Shown in pieces: positions 1 through 5,381 of a stretch of DNA of 6,201 nucleotides (position 1 is its first letter; the number at the start of each line of letters is the position of its first letter). The stretch is from Syntrophorhabdus sp. Lineage in GTDB: Bacteria; Desulfobacterota; BSN033; UBA1163. The stretch spans positions 1-6,201 of the forward strand of contig DYHU01000006.1 in the NCBI GenBank assembly GCA_020724025.1. Direction: 5' to 3'. The notes beneath the pieces were generated by a model. The model saw only the letters and a list, made by a program, of their open reading frames with translations, was not told where the DNA came from and made no database searches. A program made the position numbers and the translations under genes.

Positions 1-641
1 AGGCGGTGGTCAGCATTTCCGATCACATGGATCTCCTTGGGAGGACTCAAATGGTAGAAGATCCCCAGGGCCTGTTCTACGGGGACAAGTTCATCTTCTT
101 CTCCGTGGATGATCAGACAATTCGAGACCCCGGGCAAAACGGGCAATAACCGATGTTTTGGAAGATCCTCGAAAAAGCCCTCCGGAGGGAGCGGATAATC
201 TTCCCCCTGTTCCTTTGACCCGAGATCGTCCAGGTGAAGAGGAGTCGCCCAGACTACCAAGGCTCTGATCTCTTTATCCCTTGAAGCCCTGATCAGTGAA
301 AGAAAGCCGCCAAGGCTCGATCCCACCAGGCCGATCCCCTTTCCTAAACCCGGATAAGACCTCACAAAATCGATGGCAGAACCGAGATCGATCAATTTCT
401 TACTGATCGTATGATCCTCTTCTCTTCCCTCGCTCTCCCCAATCCCCCTGAAATCAAACCGAAGCATGGCCATTCCCTCTTCTGATATTCGCTTTCCAAG
501 GGCGATATACTTTTCGCTATCTTTGCTCGACAGGAGACCATGGGAGGCAATCACACAGGGTGGATTCTCGCTGTCAGGAAGATGGAGGATGCCTGAAATC
601 TTACAGCCTTCACTCTGAAAAAACACTTTCTCGATTTTCAT
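1..641 (-). CDS. Alpha/beta hydrolase (serine hydrolase), C-terminus beyond the window
   Basis: This gene reads leftward and leaves the window after 213 complete codons, so it has no visible stop. The translation begins MKIEKVFFQSEGCKISGILH and has alpha/beta-hydrolase-fold landmarks in order: an oxyanion-type His-Gly at residues 34-35 (IASHGLL), a nucleophile elbow G-S-S-L-G-G at 107-112 with Ser109 as nucleophile, the acid strand LIIHGEEDELVP with Asp183, and His212 in GNADHR. All three catalytic residues are therefore inside the window and little of the fold should be missing. RFDFRGIGES at 61-70 is typical of the S33 aminopeptidase-like/dienelactone-hydrolase-like group. No signal peptide is visible, so it is probably cytoplasmic. 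The ATG at 641 is preceded by AGGGAG (650-655) at about 8 bases, a good ribosome binding site. Substrate cannot be told from sequence. It lies downstream of the radical SAM gene on the same strand, separated by repeats, so co-transcription is uncertain. Confidence 0.88.
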   Translation of the reverse strand, partial: MKIEKVFFQSEGCKISGILHLPDSENPPCVIASHGLLSSKDSEKYIALGKRISEEGMAMLRFDFRGIGESEGREEDHTISKKLIDLGSAIDFVRSYPGLGKGIGLVGSSLGGFLSLIRASRDKEIRALVVWATPLHLDDLGSKEQGEDYPLPPEGFFEDLPKHRLLPVLPGVSNCLIIHGEEDELVPVEQALGIFYHLSPPKEIHVIGNADHR

Positions 642-699
642 CTTCTGATCTCCCTAAAATGGTGCGGCAGTAAATGAAATTCCAATCACCAATTTCCAA

Positions 700-715
700 T
701 CCCGCCAAGGCGGGA
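700..715. repeat. Short GC-rich perfect palindrome inside the heptamer array
   Basis: TCCCGCCAAGGCGGGA is a perfect inverted repeat (TCCCGCC, AA, GGCGGGA). It interrupts the regular CCAA heptamers of the left arm. As RNA it would form a stem of six or seven pairs with a very tight loop. No T-run follows on either strand, so it is not a convincing intrinsic terminator. Similar short GC palindromes recur between genes in many bacterial genomes; copy number here cannot be judged from one window. Confidence 0.6.
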
Positions 716-747
716 CCAAATAAGCTCCAATAACCAATGACCAAAGC

Positions 748-791
748 GCCCCCTCACCTTTGTCCTCTCCCTGAGGGGAGAGGGAAGGGGC
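748..791. repeat. REP-like CT-rich hairpin element
   Basis: A strong inner hairpin pairs CCTCTCCC (764-771) with GGGAGAGG (776-783) across a 4-base loop. Outer bases GCCCC (748-752) can pair with GGGGC (787-791). The wording, a CCCTCACC stretch followed by CTCTCCC/GGGAGAGG, resembles a palindromic intergenic sequence that I recall as common in proteobacterial genomes. That similarity is from memory, not a search. It sits at the centre of the surrounding inverted repeat, between its two heptamer arms. Confidence 0.55.
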
Positions 792-825
792 TATTTCAGT
801 CATTGAGATTTCGGTCATTATTTGG

Positions 826-2544
826 TTATTGGTGCTTGGGATTTGGTGATTCGATTTTAATCCCTGCTTCTTTCATCGCTGTTACATACTCTTCTCTCAA
901 TTTCTCTTTCGGGATGCCGTGGTCGATGAAATCCCAGGGAAAGATTTCGTCTAGATCCCTCCTCCGATAGACAAAGAAGTCGGGATTGAGGCTCGTCTCA
1001 CGGAGGGCCTGTTCCCAGTTCCCCTGATGGCCGTGAGCGGCCATCAATACCTTCCCCACCCTCCGATCTCCTCTCGAAAGCAGGGCCTGGATATAGGCCC
1101 ACTTGGGAAGGTCATGGATCATCTCGATGTTCTTTTCCCCTCTGACCCCATTCCGGAGGATCTTCAGCTTCCTCTTCAATTCACTCACTTTCTCGAAAGG
1201 GACCCATTGAAAGGGAGTCGCTGGCTTGGGCACAAATGGATTGACGCTCAGAACCAGTTTCCACCTTTTCTTCTCGTTCACCCGGGCGGAGACAATGTGA
1301 TGCTCAATCCTCTTCGAAAGGGTGAGGATCGCCCTGACCTCCTCATCGGTCTCGGAAGGAAGTCCGATGAGAAAATAGTTCTTGATCTGTGAAAGGCCAT
1401 TTTCAACCAGTGTCCGGATCGCTCTCAAAATCTCATCATCTCCATAACCCTTTTTTAAAACCTTCCGGAGCCTCTCTGATCCCGCTTCCGGAGCAATGGC
1501 GGCGGCCCGGGCCCCGCCCCTTTTCAAACACTCGATGAGGGAGGGCGTAATCGCATCGATCCTCAGGGAGGCCAGCGAGACTCCCCCTTCATGGGAAAGG
1601 ATATCCTCACATAGCGCAACGAGATGGGGATAGTCGGAGATGGCTGTTCCGGAAAGACCGATCCGTTCTTCTTTTAAAAGGGCCTCTCTGGAGAGCGATT
1701 CGAGCAAGGAGAGACTTCGATTTCGAAAAGGATGATAGACAAAACAGGCCGCACAGAACCGACATCCCCTCGGGCAACCCCTGTTCACTTCCACCAGAGC
1801 CATCTCCTTGAACTCCGTATCCCGTGTGAAGAGACTCGATTGGGTCGGGAATCGATCGATCTTCGAAATCCATCTCCGTTTAATCTTGGGAGGCATCCCC
1901 GGTTCGGGATCGACTTCTTTTATCCTTCCATCTCCGGCATAGGTGACATGATAAAATTCCGGAACATAGATCCCCTCTATTCTTGTCAGCCTCCTCAATA
2001 AATCTTCCTTCCCCCTCCTCGAGTGACGGTAGACCTCCAGGAATTCTCCGATCACCTCCTCCGCTTCGCCGAGGACGAAGAGGTCGAAAAATTCGCTGAG
2101 GGGTTCCGGATTGAGAAAGACGGCCACACCTCCGGCCATGACCAGCGGATCTTTCTCTCTGCGGAGGCACCGCTCCAGCGGAATTCGGGCTAAATCAAGA
2201 AGGGTGAGAATGTTGAGGAAGTCGTTCTCAAAGGAGACGGAGAAGGCTAATAGATCGAAGTCTGAAAGGGGCCTCTGGGATTCGAGTGAAATAAGTGGGG
2301 TTTTCGTCCTCCAATAGTCCTGGAGATCTTCCGAATCGGGAAGGAAGGCCCTCTCGCAGACGACATCGTCTTCTGAGTTGAACCTCTGATAGACGGTCTG
2401 AAACCCGAGATTGGACATCCCCACATGGTAGGAATTCGGATAGAGGAGACATATCGAAATTCTTCCTCCCCAGGGCTTCTGGACAGTCCCCCTCTCTTTT
2501 TCGAGAATGGCTTTCGCCTTCTGAACGAGTTTCCAGGAAATCAT
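826..2544 (-). CDS. B12-binding-type radical SAM protein of unknown function (TIGR03960-like, COG1032)
   Basis: The 572-residue product has three parts. Residues about 25-190 look like the degenerate cobalamin-binding domain of this group (PNSYHVGMSNLGFQTVY at 36-52). Residues about 245-450 form the radical SAM core: C257, C261 and C264 in CPRGCRFC make the CxxxCxxC site for the 4Fe-4S cluster, with an extra Cys267, an EAGSERLRKVLKKG segment near 353-366, and FLIGLPSETDEEV at 391-403. The tail has a family-like block (YRRRDLDEIFPWDFI, 526-540). Such enzymes cleave SAM to start radical chemistry; substrate and product are unknown here. The ATG at 2544 is forced, because an in-frame TGA lies two codons upstream and no other start precedes the conserved domain, yet no Shine-Dalgarno sequence is visible. 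The last eight residues (ESPNPKHQ) and the stop are encoded by repeat DNA. It follows ftsZ on the same strand across a 137-bp spacer. Family assignment is from recognition of motifs, not a search. Confidence 0.88.
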   Translation of the reverse strand: MISWKLVQKAKAILEKERGTVQKPWGGRISICLLYPNSYHVGMSNLGFQTVYQRFNSEDDVVCERAFLPDSEDLQDYWRTKTPLISLESQRPLSDFDLLAFSVSFENDFLNILTLLDLARIPLERCLRREKDPLVMAGGVAVFLNPEPLSEFFDLFVLGEAEEVIGEFLEVYRHSRRGKEDLLRRLTRIEGIYVPEFYHVTYAGDGRIKEVDPEPGMPPKIKRRWISKIDRFPTQSSLFTRDTEFKEMALVEVNRGCPRGCRFCAACFVYHPFRNRSLSLLESLSREALLKEERIGLSGTAISDYPHLVALCEDILSHEGGVSLASLRIDAITPSLIECLKRGGARAAAIAPEAGSERLRKVLKKGYGDDEILRAIRTLVENGLSQIKNYFLIGLPSETDEEVRAILTLSKRIEHHIVSARVNEKKRWKLVLSVNPFVPKPATPFQWVPFEKVSELKRKLKILRNGVRGEKNIEMIHDLPKWAYIQALLSRGDRRVGKVLMAAHGHQGNWEQALRETSLNPDFFVYRRRDLDEIFPWDFIDHGIPKEKLREEYVTAMKEAGIKIESPNPKHQ

Positions 2545-2675
2545 AAGTCATCAGTTATCAGTAATCAGTAATCAGTTGTTAAGGAGAGAACGACATCAAG
2601 TATAACAAATTTTCAATCTTCATACCTAATATTATCATTTACAACTGATGACTGACCACTGTTCACTGATAACTT
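2545..2675. repeat. Inverted repeat with 35-bp arms made of 7-bp tandem units (nATCAGT)
   Basis: The left arm (2545-2579) contains four consecutive heptamers, CATCAGT, TATCAGT, AATCAGT and AATCAGT, at 2549-2576. The right arm (2641-2675) has ACTGATG, ACTGACC, ACTGTTC and ACTGATA at 2644-2671. Aligned as inverted copies, the arms match at 29 of 35 positions without gaps. The loop is 61 bases and AT-rich. The element fills almost the whole ftsZ to radical SAM spacer: it touches the radical SAM ATG directly and ends six bases from the ftsZ stop codon. If transcribed from ftsZ it could fold into a long hairpin. There is no T-run to suggest intrinsic termination. Confidence 0.8.
2599..2607 (-). 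promoter_or_regulatory. Possible extended -10 promoter for the radical SAM gene
   Basis: In the loop between the repeat arms, the minus strand reads TGTTATACT, an extended -10 shape (TGn followed by TATACT). No good -35 hexamer is found 16-18 bases upstream. A start of transcription near 2592 would give a leader of roughly 48 bases that includes the left heptamer arm. This would let the radical SAM gene be expressed independently of ftsZ. AT-rich sequence produces such matches by chance, so this is only a candidate. Confidence 0.25.
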
Positions 2676-2681
2676 GTTTGT

Positions 2682-3899
2682 TCAATCCGCCTGTTTCCTT
2701 AAAAAAGTGGGGATATCAAAACGGTCCTCATCCTCAACCGTGAAATCGGAGGGAGAGTCCAATTTCAACTCATCGAATCGTTCGTTGGCCTTTACCCTTC
2801 TCATAAAAGCGGGGGTTTCCCTGTTCCCCTCCTTGACGCTGATGGAGAATGGAGGAATTTCTTTGCTGCGGTCCTTGAAACCAGGAATCTGAGGAAATCG
2901 TTTTATCCCTGAGGGGACCGGCTTATCCACCTTTTTCTCTACAGGTTTGCCGAAGCCGGTGGCAATAACGGTGATCCGAATATCCTCTTTCATTGAAGGG
3001 TCGATCACCATCCCCCAGATGACATTTGCATCCTCATGAGCCTCCTTCTGGATAAGGCTGGTCGCCTCATTGATCTCACTGAGGGTCATATTCTCTCCGC
3101 CGGTGATATTGATGAGAAGCCCTCTGGCCCCCTCGATCGAGATATCCTCCAGGAGCGGACTGGAGATCGCTTTCTGGGCGGCCTCCATGGATCGATTTTC
3201 TCCGGAAGCAATCCCCGTTCCCATCATCGCCAATCCGGTTTCAGACATGACGGCCCGCACATCGGCAAAATCGAGATTGATGATTCCGTGGCCGACAATG
3301 ATATCCGAAATCCCTTTGGCCGCATGGTAAAGAATCTCATCGGCCTTCTTAAAGGTCTCCAGCAAGGTCATATTCTTGCCGCTGATGCTCAGGAGTCGTT
3401 GATTCGGAATGGTGATCAGGGCATCCGCTGTCATCCTCAGATTGGCCAGACCTTCTTCGGCCTGTTTCGCCCTCTTCTTTCCCTCAAAGTGGAAGGGTTT
3501 GGTGACGATGGCTACGGTGAGCGCGCCCATCTCACGAGCCACCTCTGCGATCACCGGGGCTCCACCTGTGCCGGTTCCGCCGCCCAGGCCGGCGGTGATG
3601 AAGACCATGTCCGCCCCCTTCAGGATTTCGCGGATCATCTCCACATCTTCCAGGGCCGCCTTTCTCCCGACCTCCGGATTCGCTCCGGCTCCCAGGCCTT
3701 TAGTCAAACTGGCGCCCAGCTGGAACTTCATCGGAGCAAGGTTTGCCGCCAATGCCTGAGCATCGGTATTGGCGGCGACAAATTCGACACCGGTGAGGTG
3801 ACTCGAAATCATGGTATTCAGAGCATTATTCCCTCCTCCTCCGATCCCGATGATCTTGACCTTGGCAGCCATGTTTTTGTTCTCGTCAAATTCGATCAT
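2682..3899 (-). CDS. ftsZ: Cell division protein FtsZ
   Basis: FtsZ is the tubulin-like GTPase that polymerises at midcell into the Z-ring and recruits the divisome. The 405-residue product is of normal length. The nucleotide-binding T1 loop is GGGGNNA at 20-26, the tubulin signature GGGTGTG is at 106-112, and the T7 catalytic loop NLDFAD at 208-213 keeps the N-x-D-x-x-D residues that complete GTP hydrolysis in the next subunit. A charged variable linker of roughly 75 residues (about 318-394) leads to the conserved C-terminal peptide [11 protein letters not shown] (395-405), the usual docking site for FtsA and other partners. The ATG at 3899 follows AAGGAGG at a five-base gap and is clearly the start; Met10 is an in-frame internal alternative with no comparable site. 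It lies downstream of ftsA but is separated by a repeat-filled spacer. No key residue is missing. Confidence 0.98.
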   Translation of the reverse strand: MIEFDENKNMAAKVKIIGIGGGGNNALNTMISSHLTGVEFVAANTDAQALAANLAPMKFQLGASLTKGLGAGANPEVGRKAALEDVEMIREILKGADMVFITAGLGGGTGTGGAPVIAEVAREMGALTVAIVTKPFHFEGKKRAKQAEEGLANLRMTADALITIPNQRLLSISGKNMTLLETFKKADEILYHAAKGISDIIVGHGIINLDFADVRAVMSETGLAMMGTGIASGENRSMEAAQKAISSPLLEDISIEGARGLLINITGGENMTLSEINEATSLIQKEAHEDANVIWGMVIDPSMKEDIRITVIATGFGKPVEKKVDKPVPSGIKRFPQIPGFKDRSKEIPPFSISVKEGNRETPAFMRRVKANERFDELKLDSPSDFTVEDEDRFDIPTFLRKQAD

Positions 3900-3904
3900 A
3901 TCTT

Positions 3905-3911
3905 CCTCCTT
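3905..3911 (-). promoter_or_regulatory. Strong ribosome binding site of ftsZ
   Basis: The minus strand reads AAGGAGG, a full Shine-Dalgarno match, five bases before the ATG at 3899. It fixes the ftsZ start and indicates high translation, as expected for FtsZ. It sits just outside the outer repeat arm of the ftsA-ftsZ spacer, so here the repeats have not disturbed the start region. Confidence 0.85.
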
Positions 3912-4007
3912 TTTTTAAAATTGGAATATTGAAAAGATGGAATGTTGGAAGAATGGTTTATTTACCCATGATGATCTCGTAAAAAGTCTGAAAAGGAGAT
4001 TTTTGTC

Positions 4008-4027
4008 ATTCCTGCGCAAGCAGGAAT
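4008..4027. repeat. 20-bp palindrome, ATTCCT-N8-AGGAAT type
   Basis: ATTCCTGCGCAAGCAGGAAT forms an 8-bp perfect stem with a GCAA loop on the plus strand (TTGC on the transcribed-sense minus strand). It is a subunit of the MITE-like element. Its form is close to the dRS3 pattern known from Neisseria (ATTCCC, eight bases, GGGAAT), with C/G replaced by T/A at the innermost position of each half. No T-run follows, so it does not look like a terminator. Confidence 0.6.
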
Positions 4028-4058
4028 CCAGTATTTTCATATAGTTAGAATTTCCTGG

Positions 4059-4078
4059 ATTCCCGTTTTCACGGGAAT
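4059..4078. repeat. 20-bp palindrome matching ATTCCC-N8-GGGAAT
   Basis: ATTCCCGTTTTCACGGGAAT is an 8-bp perfect stem (ATTCCCGT with ACGGGAAT) and a 4-base TTTC loop. It fits the dRS3 consensus of Neisseria exactly, though shared form does not prove shared origin. It is the second of two such palindromes in the MITE-like element, 31 bases after the first. Confidence 0.65.
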
Positions 4079-4137
4079 GACGACTTTTTACGATTCCATT
4101 ACTCATTATTCCATTTTTCCAGTATTCCATTATTCTA

Positions 4138-5364
4138 TCAAAAAAATTCTCCTATCCATTCTTTCATCCGGCGGGTGACTTTGCTGAAGACATTCCCCTC
4201 GCCCACCTTAAACCGGCTCTGGACCATATTTCGACTTCCATAGAGGACGAGACCCACTCCGGTGGCATAGATCGGGCTGTTGACCAGATCGACCAACCCT
4301 CCGATTCCCACAGGCGTCCCCCTCCGGACAGGCAGATTAAAAATCTGCTCGGCCAGTTCAGGGATCCCCTCCAGGATAGCGCTTCCTCCCGTCAGGATCA
4401 GACCGGAGGCAATGAGATTTCCATAACCCATCTTTACCAATTCATCGCGAACCAGCGAGAGGATCTCCTCCACCCTGGGTTCAATGATCTCCGCAAGGGT
4501 CTGCCTCGAAAGGACACGCGGCTTTCTCCCCCCCACGCTGGGGACTTCGATCGTCTCATCCTTTCGCACCAGAGAGGTGAGCGCGCATCCATAGCGAATC
4601 TTGATCTTCTCGGCCTCCTCCACGGGCGTGCGAAGCCCTACCGAGATATCATTGGTGATATGGCTTCCGGCCAAGGAGATGACGGCTGTATGTTTGATCG
4701 CACCGTTCGAAAAGATGACCAGGTCCGTCGTCCCGCCACCGATATCGATGATGGCCGCTCCCAGTTCTTTCTCCTCGGGGGTCAGCACGGCTTCGCTCGA
4801 GCCTAACTGTTCCAGGACGATGTCATCCACATCGAGGCCGGCTCGGTTGGCACATTTGATGATGTTCTGGGCAGAGGTAATGGCGCCGGTGACGATATGA
4901 ACCCTTCCCTCCAATCTCACCCCTGACATTCCGACCGGATCCTTGATTCCATCCTGATCGTCCACGATGAACTCCTGAGGGATGATATGAATGACCTCCC
5001 GATCCATCGGGATGGCCACCGCACTCGCCGCATCGATGACCCGCTTCACATCATTCGAAGTGATCTCCTTGTTCTTGACGGCGATCACTCCATGGCTGTT
5101 GATCCCTTTGATATGCCCTCCTGCAATGCCGGCATAGACGGAAGTGATATGACAGTCCGCCATCAACTCCGCCTCTTCGACCGCTTTCTTAATTGACTGG
5201 ACCGTGCTCTCAATATTGATGACCACTCCCTTGCGCAACCCTTTTGAGGGAGAGGTCCCGAGACCGATGATATTGGCCTGACCGTTGGCCACCTCTCCTA
5301 CGACGGTGCATATCTTTGTTGTTCCGATATCCAACCCAACGACCAGCGAATCCTTCTTGCCCAT
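4138..5364 (-). CDS. ftsA: Cell division protein FtsA
   Basis: FtsA is the actin-like ATP-binding protein that tethers FtsZ to the inner membrane and recruits later divisome proteins. From the chosen start the product is 408 residues. Actin-fold signatures are phosphate-1 GLDIGTTK (10-17), phosphate-2 DIGGGTTDL (207-215) and the adenosine-site segment LILTGGSAILEG (322-333). The FtsA-specific 1C subdomain lies at about 84-160. The last residues, FSKVTRRMKEWIGEFF (393-408), form the expected amphipathic membrane-targeting helix. The longest open frame begins two codons earlier at a TTG (5370), but GAGGTGA (5371-5377) touches that TTG and is correctly spaced, about 6 bases, from the ATG at 5364, so I use the ATG. 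The gene starts 17 bases after ftsQ, so the two are almost certainly co-transcribed. Downstream, repeats separate it from ftsZ. Confidence 0.97.
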   Translation of the reverse strand: MGKKDSLVVGLDIGTTKICTVVGEVANGQANIIGLGTSPSKGLRKGVVINIESTVQSIKKAVEEAELMADCHITSVYAGIAGGHIKGINSHGVIAVKNKEITSNDVKRVIDAASAVAIPMDREVIHIIPQEFIVDDQDGIKDPVGMSGVRLEGRVHIVTGAITSAQNIIKCANRAGLDVDDIVLEQLGSSEAVLTPEEKELGAAIIDIGGGTTDLVIFSNGAIKHTAVISLAGSHITNDISVGLRTPVEEAEKIKIRYGCALTSLVRKDETIEVPSVGGRKPRVLSRQTLAEIIEPRVEEILSLVRDELVKMGYGNLIASGLILTGGSAILEGIPELAEQIFNLPVRRGTPVGIGGLVDLVNSPIYATGVGLVLYGSRNMVQSRFKVGEGNVFSKVTRRMKEWIGEFF

Positions 5365-5370
5365 TTTCAA

Positions 5371-5377
5371 TCACCTC
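5371..5377 (-). promoter_or_regulatory. Ribosome binding site that decides the ftsA start
   Basis: The minus strand reads GAGGTGA and then TTGAAA before the ATG at 5364. The spacing of six bases suits the ATG, while the in-frame TTG at 5370 has no gap at all. The site lies in the 17-base ftsQ-ftsA gap. Confidence 0.75.
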
Positions 5378-5381
5378 TTTT

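Larger units (their letters stand above)
682..851. repeat. Inverted repeat with 7-bp tandem arms (CCAAtnn / nTTGGnn), reaching into the radical SAM gene
   Basis: The left arm has CCAA-led heptamers starting at 682, 689, 696, 727, 734 and 741, with an irregular unit at 716. The right arm has TTGG at 822, 829, 836 and 843, an exact 7-bp period, with a TCGG outlier at 811. The arms are inverted relative to each other: AATCACCAA (684-692) matches TTGGTGATT (843-851), and CCAATAACCAA (727-737) matches TTGGTTATTGG (822-832). Two palindromes sit inside (700-715 and 748-791). The right arm overlaps the end of the radical SAM gene (826-851). This accounts for nearly all of the spacer between the hydrolase and the radical SAM gene; I see no gene or clear terminator there. 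Confidence 0.75.
3977..4093. mobile_element. MITE-like non-coding element with 12-bp perfect terminal inverted repeats
   Basis: The ends are TCGTAAAAAGTC (3977-3988) and GACTTTTTACGA (4082-4093), a perfect 12-bp inverted pair. Inside is a second inverted pair, GTCATTCC (4005-4012) and GGAATGAC (4074-4081), and a third, GGAATCCAG (4023-4031) and CTGGATTCC (4055-4063). The 117-bp unit encodes no credible protein, so any mobility would need a transposase supplied elsewhere. No target-site duplication is obvious at the boundaries. Its right edge abuts the first unit of the outer repeat array exactly. The look is that of a miniature inverted-repeat element; I recall similar sequences between genes of many Gram-negative bacteria, but cannot verify copies from this window. 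Confidence 0.6.
3922..4137. repeat. Outer inverted repeat with 8-bp tandem arms (TGGAAtnn) in the ftsZ-ftsA spacer
   Basis: On the plus strand, units led by TGGAA or close variants start at 3922, 3930, 3938, 3946 and 3954, an exact 8-bp period. The opposite arm shows TTCCA-type units at 4094, 4101, 4109, 4117, 4125 and 4133, also 8 bp apart except for one step of 7. Aligned as inverted copies, the best units agree at 6-7 of 8 bases. The right arm runs up to the ftsA stop codon (4138-4140), and its last partial unit merges with it. The region between the arms is mostly occupied by the separate element at 3977-4093, so the whole 238-bp spacer is explained by repeats plus the ftsZ ribosome binding site. 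Confidence 0.65.

Noticed and set aside
737..970. 77-codon plus-strand open frame
   Set aside because: It translates the repeat region and the antisense end of the radical SAM gene; no protein features.
1027..2317. Several plus- and minus-strand open frames within the radical SAM gene
   Set aside because: All overlap the well-supported coding frame and show no domains; they are out-of-frame shadows.
2545..2675. CRISPR-like or iteron-like array from the regular short repeats
   Set aside because: The 7-bp units are contiguous with no unique spacers, so not CRISPR; there is no replication gene or origin context, and the arms are inverted rather than direct.
3036..3932. 298-codon plus-strand open frame
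   Set aside because: It lies antisense over ftsZ, whose protein is unmistakable. The translation shows no recognisable family and is explained by codon bias on the opposite strand.
3912..3976. Promoter for ftsZ in the AT-rich leader
   Set aside because: Several weak AT-rich hexamers exist on the minus strand, but none has a paired -35 at a suitable distance, and the 8-bp array generates such matches by itself.
4008..4078. Rho-independent terminators from the 20-bp hairpins
   Set aside because: In the direction of transcription neither hairpin is followed by a U-run; on the plus strand a short T-run follows the second one only after several other bases, and no plus-strand gene ends there.
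3915..4130. Minus-strand open frame of 71 codons between ftsA and ftsZ
   Set aside because: It is a read-through of repeat DNA; strings such as HSRENGNPG and SCLRRNDK come from the 20-bp palindromes. It has no domain or believable ribosome binding site.
4601..5196. Plus-strand open frames over ftsA
   Set aside because: Antisense shadows of a clearly identified gene.
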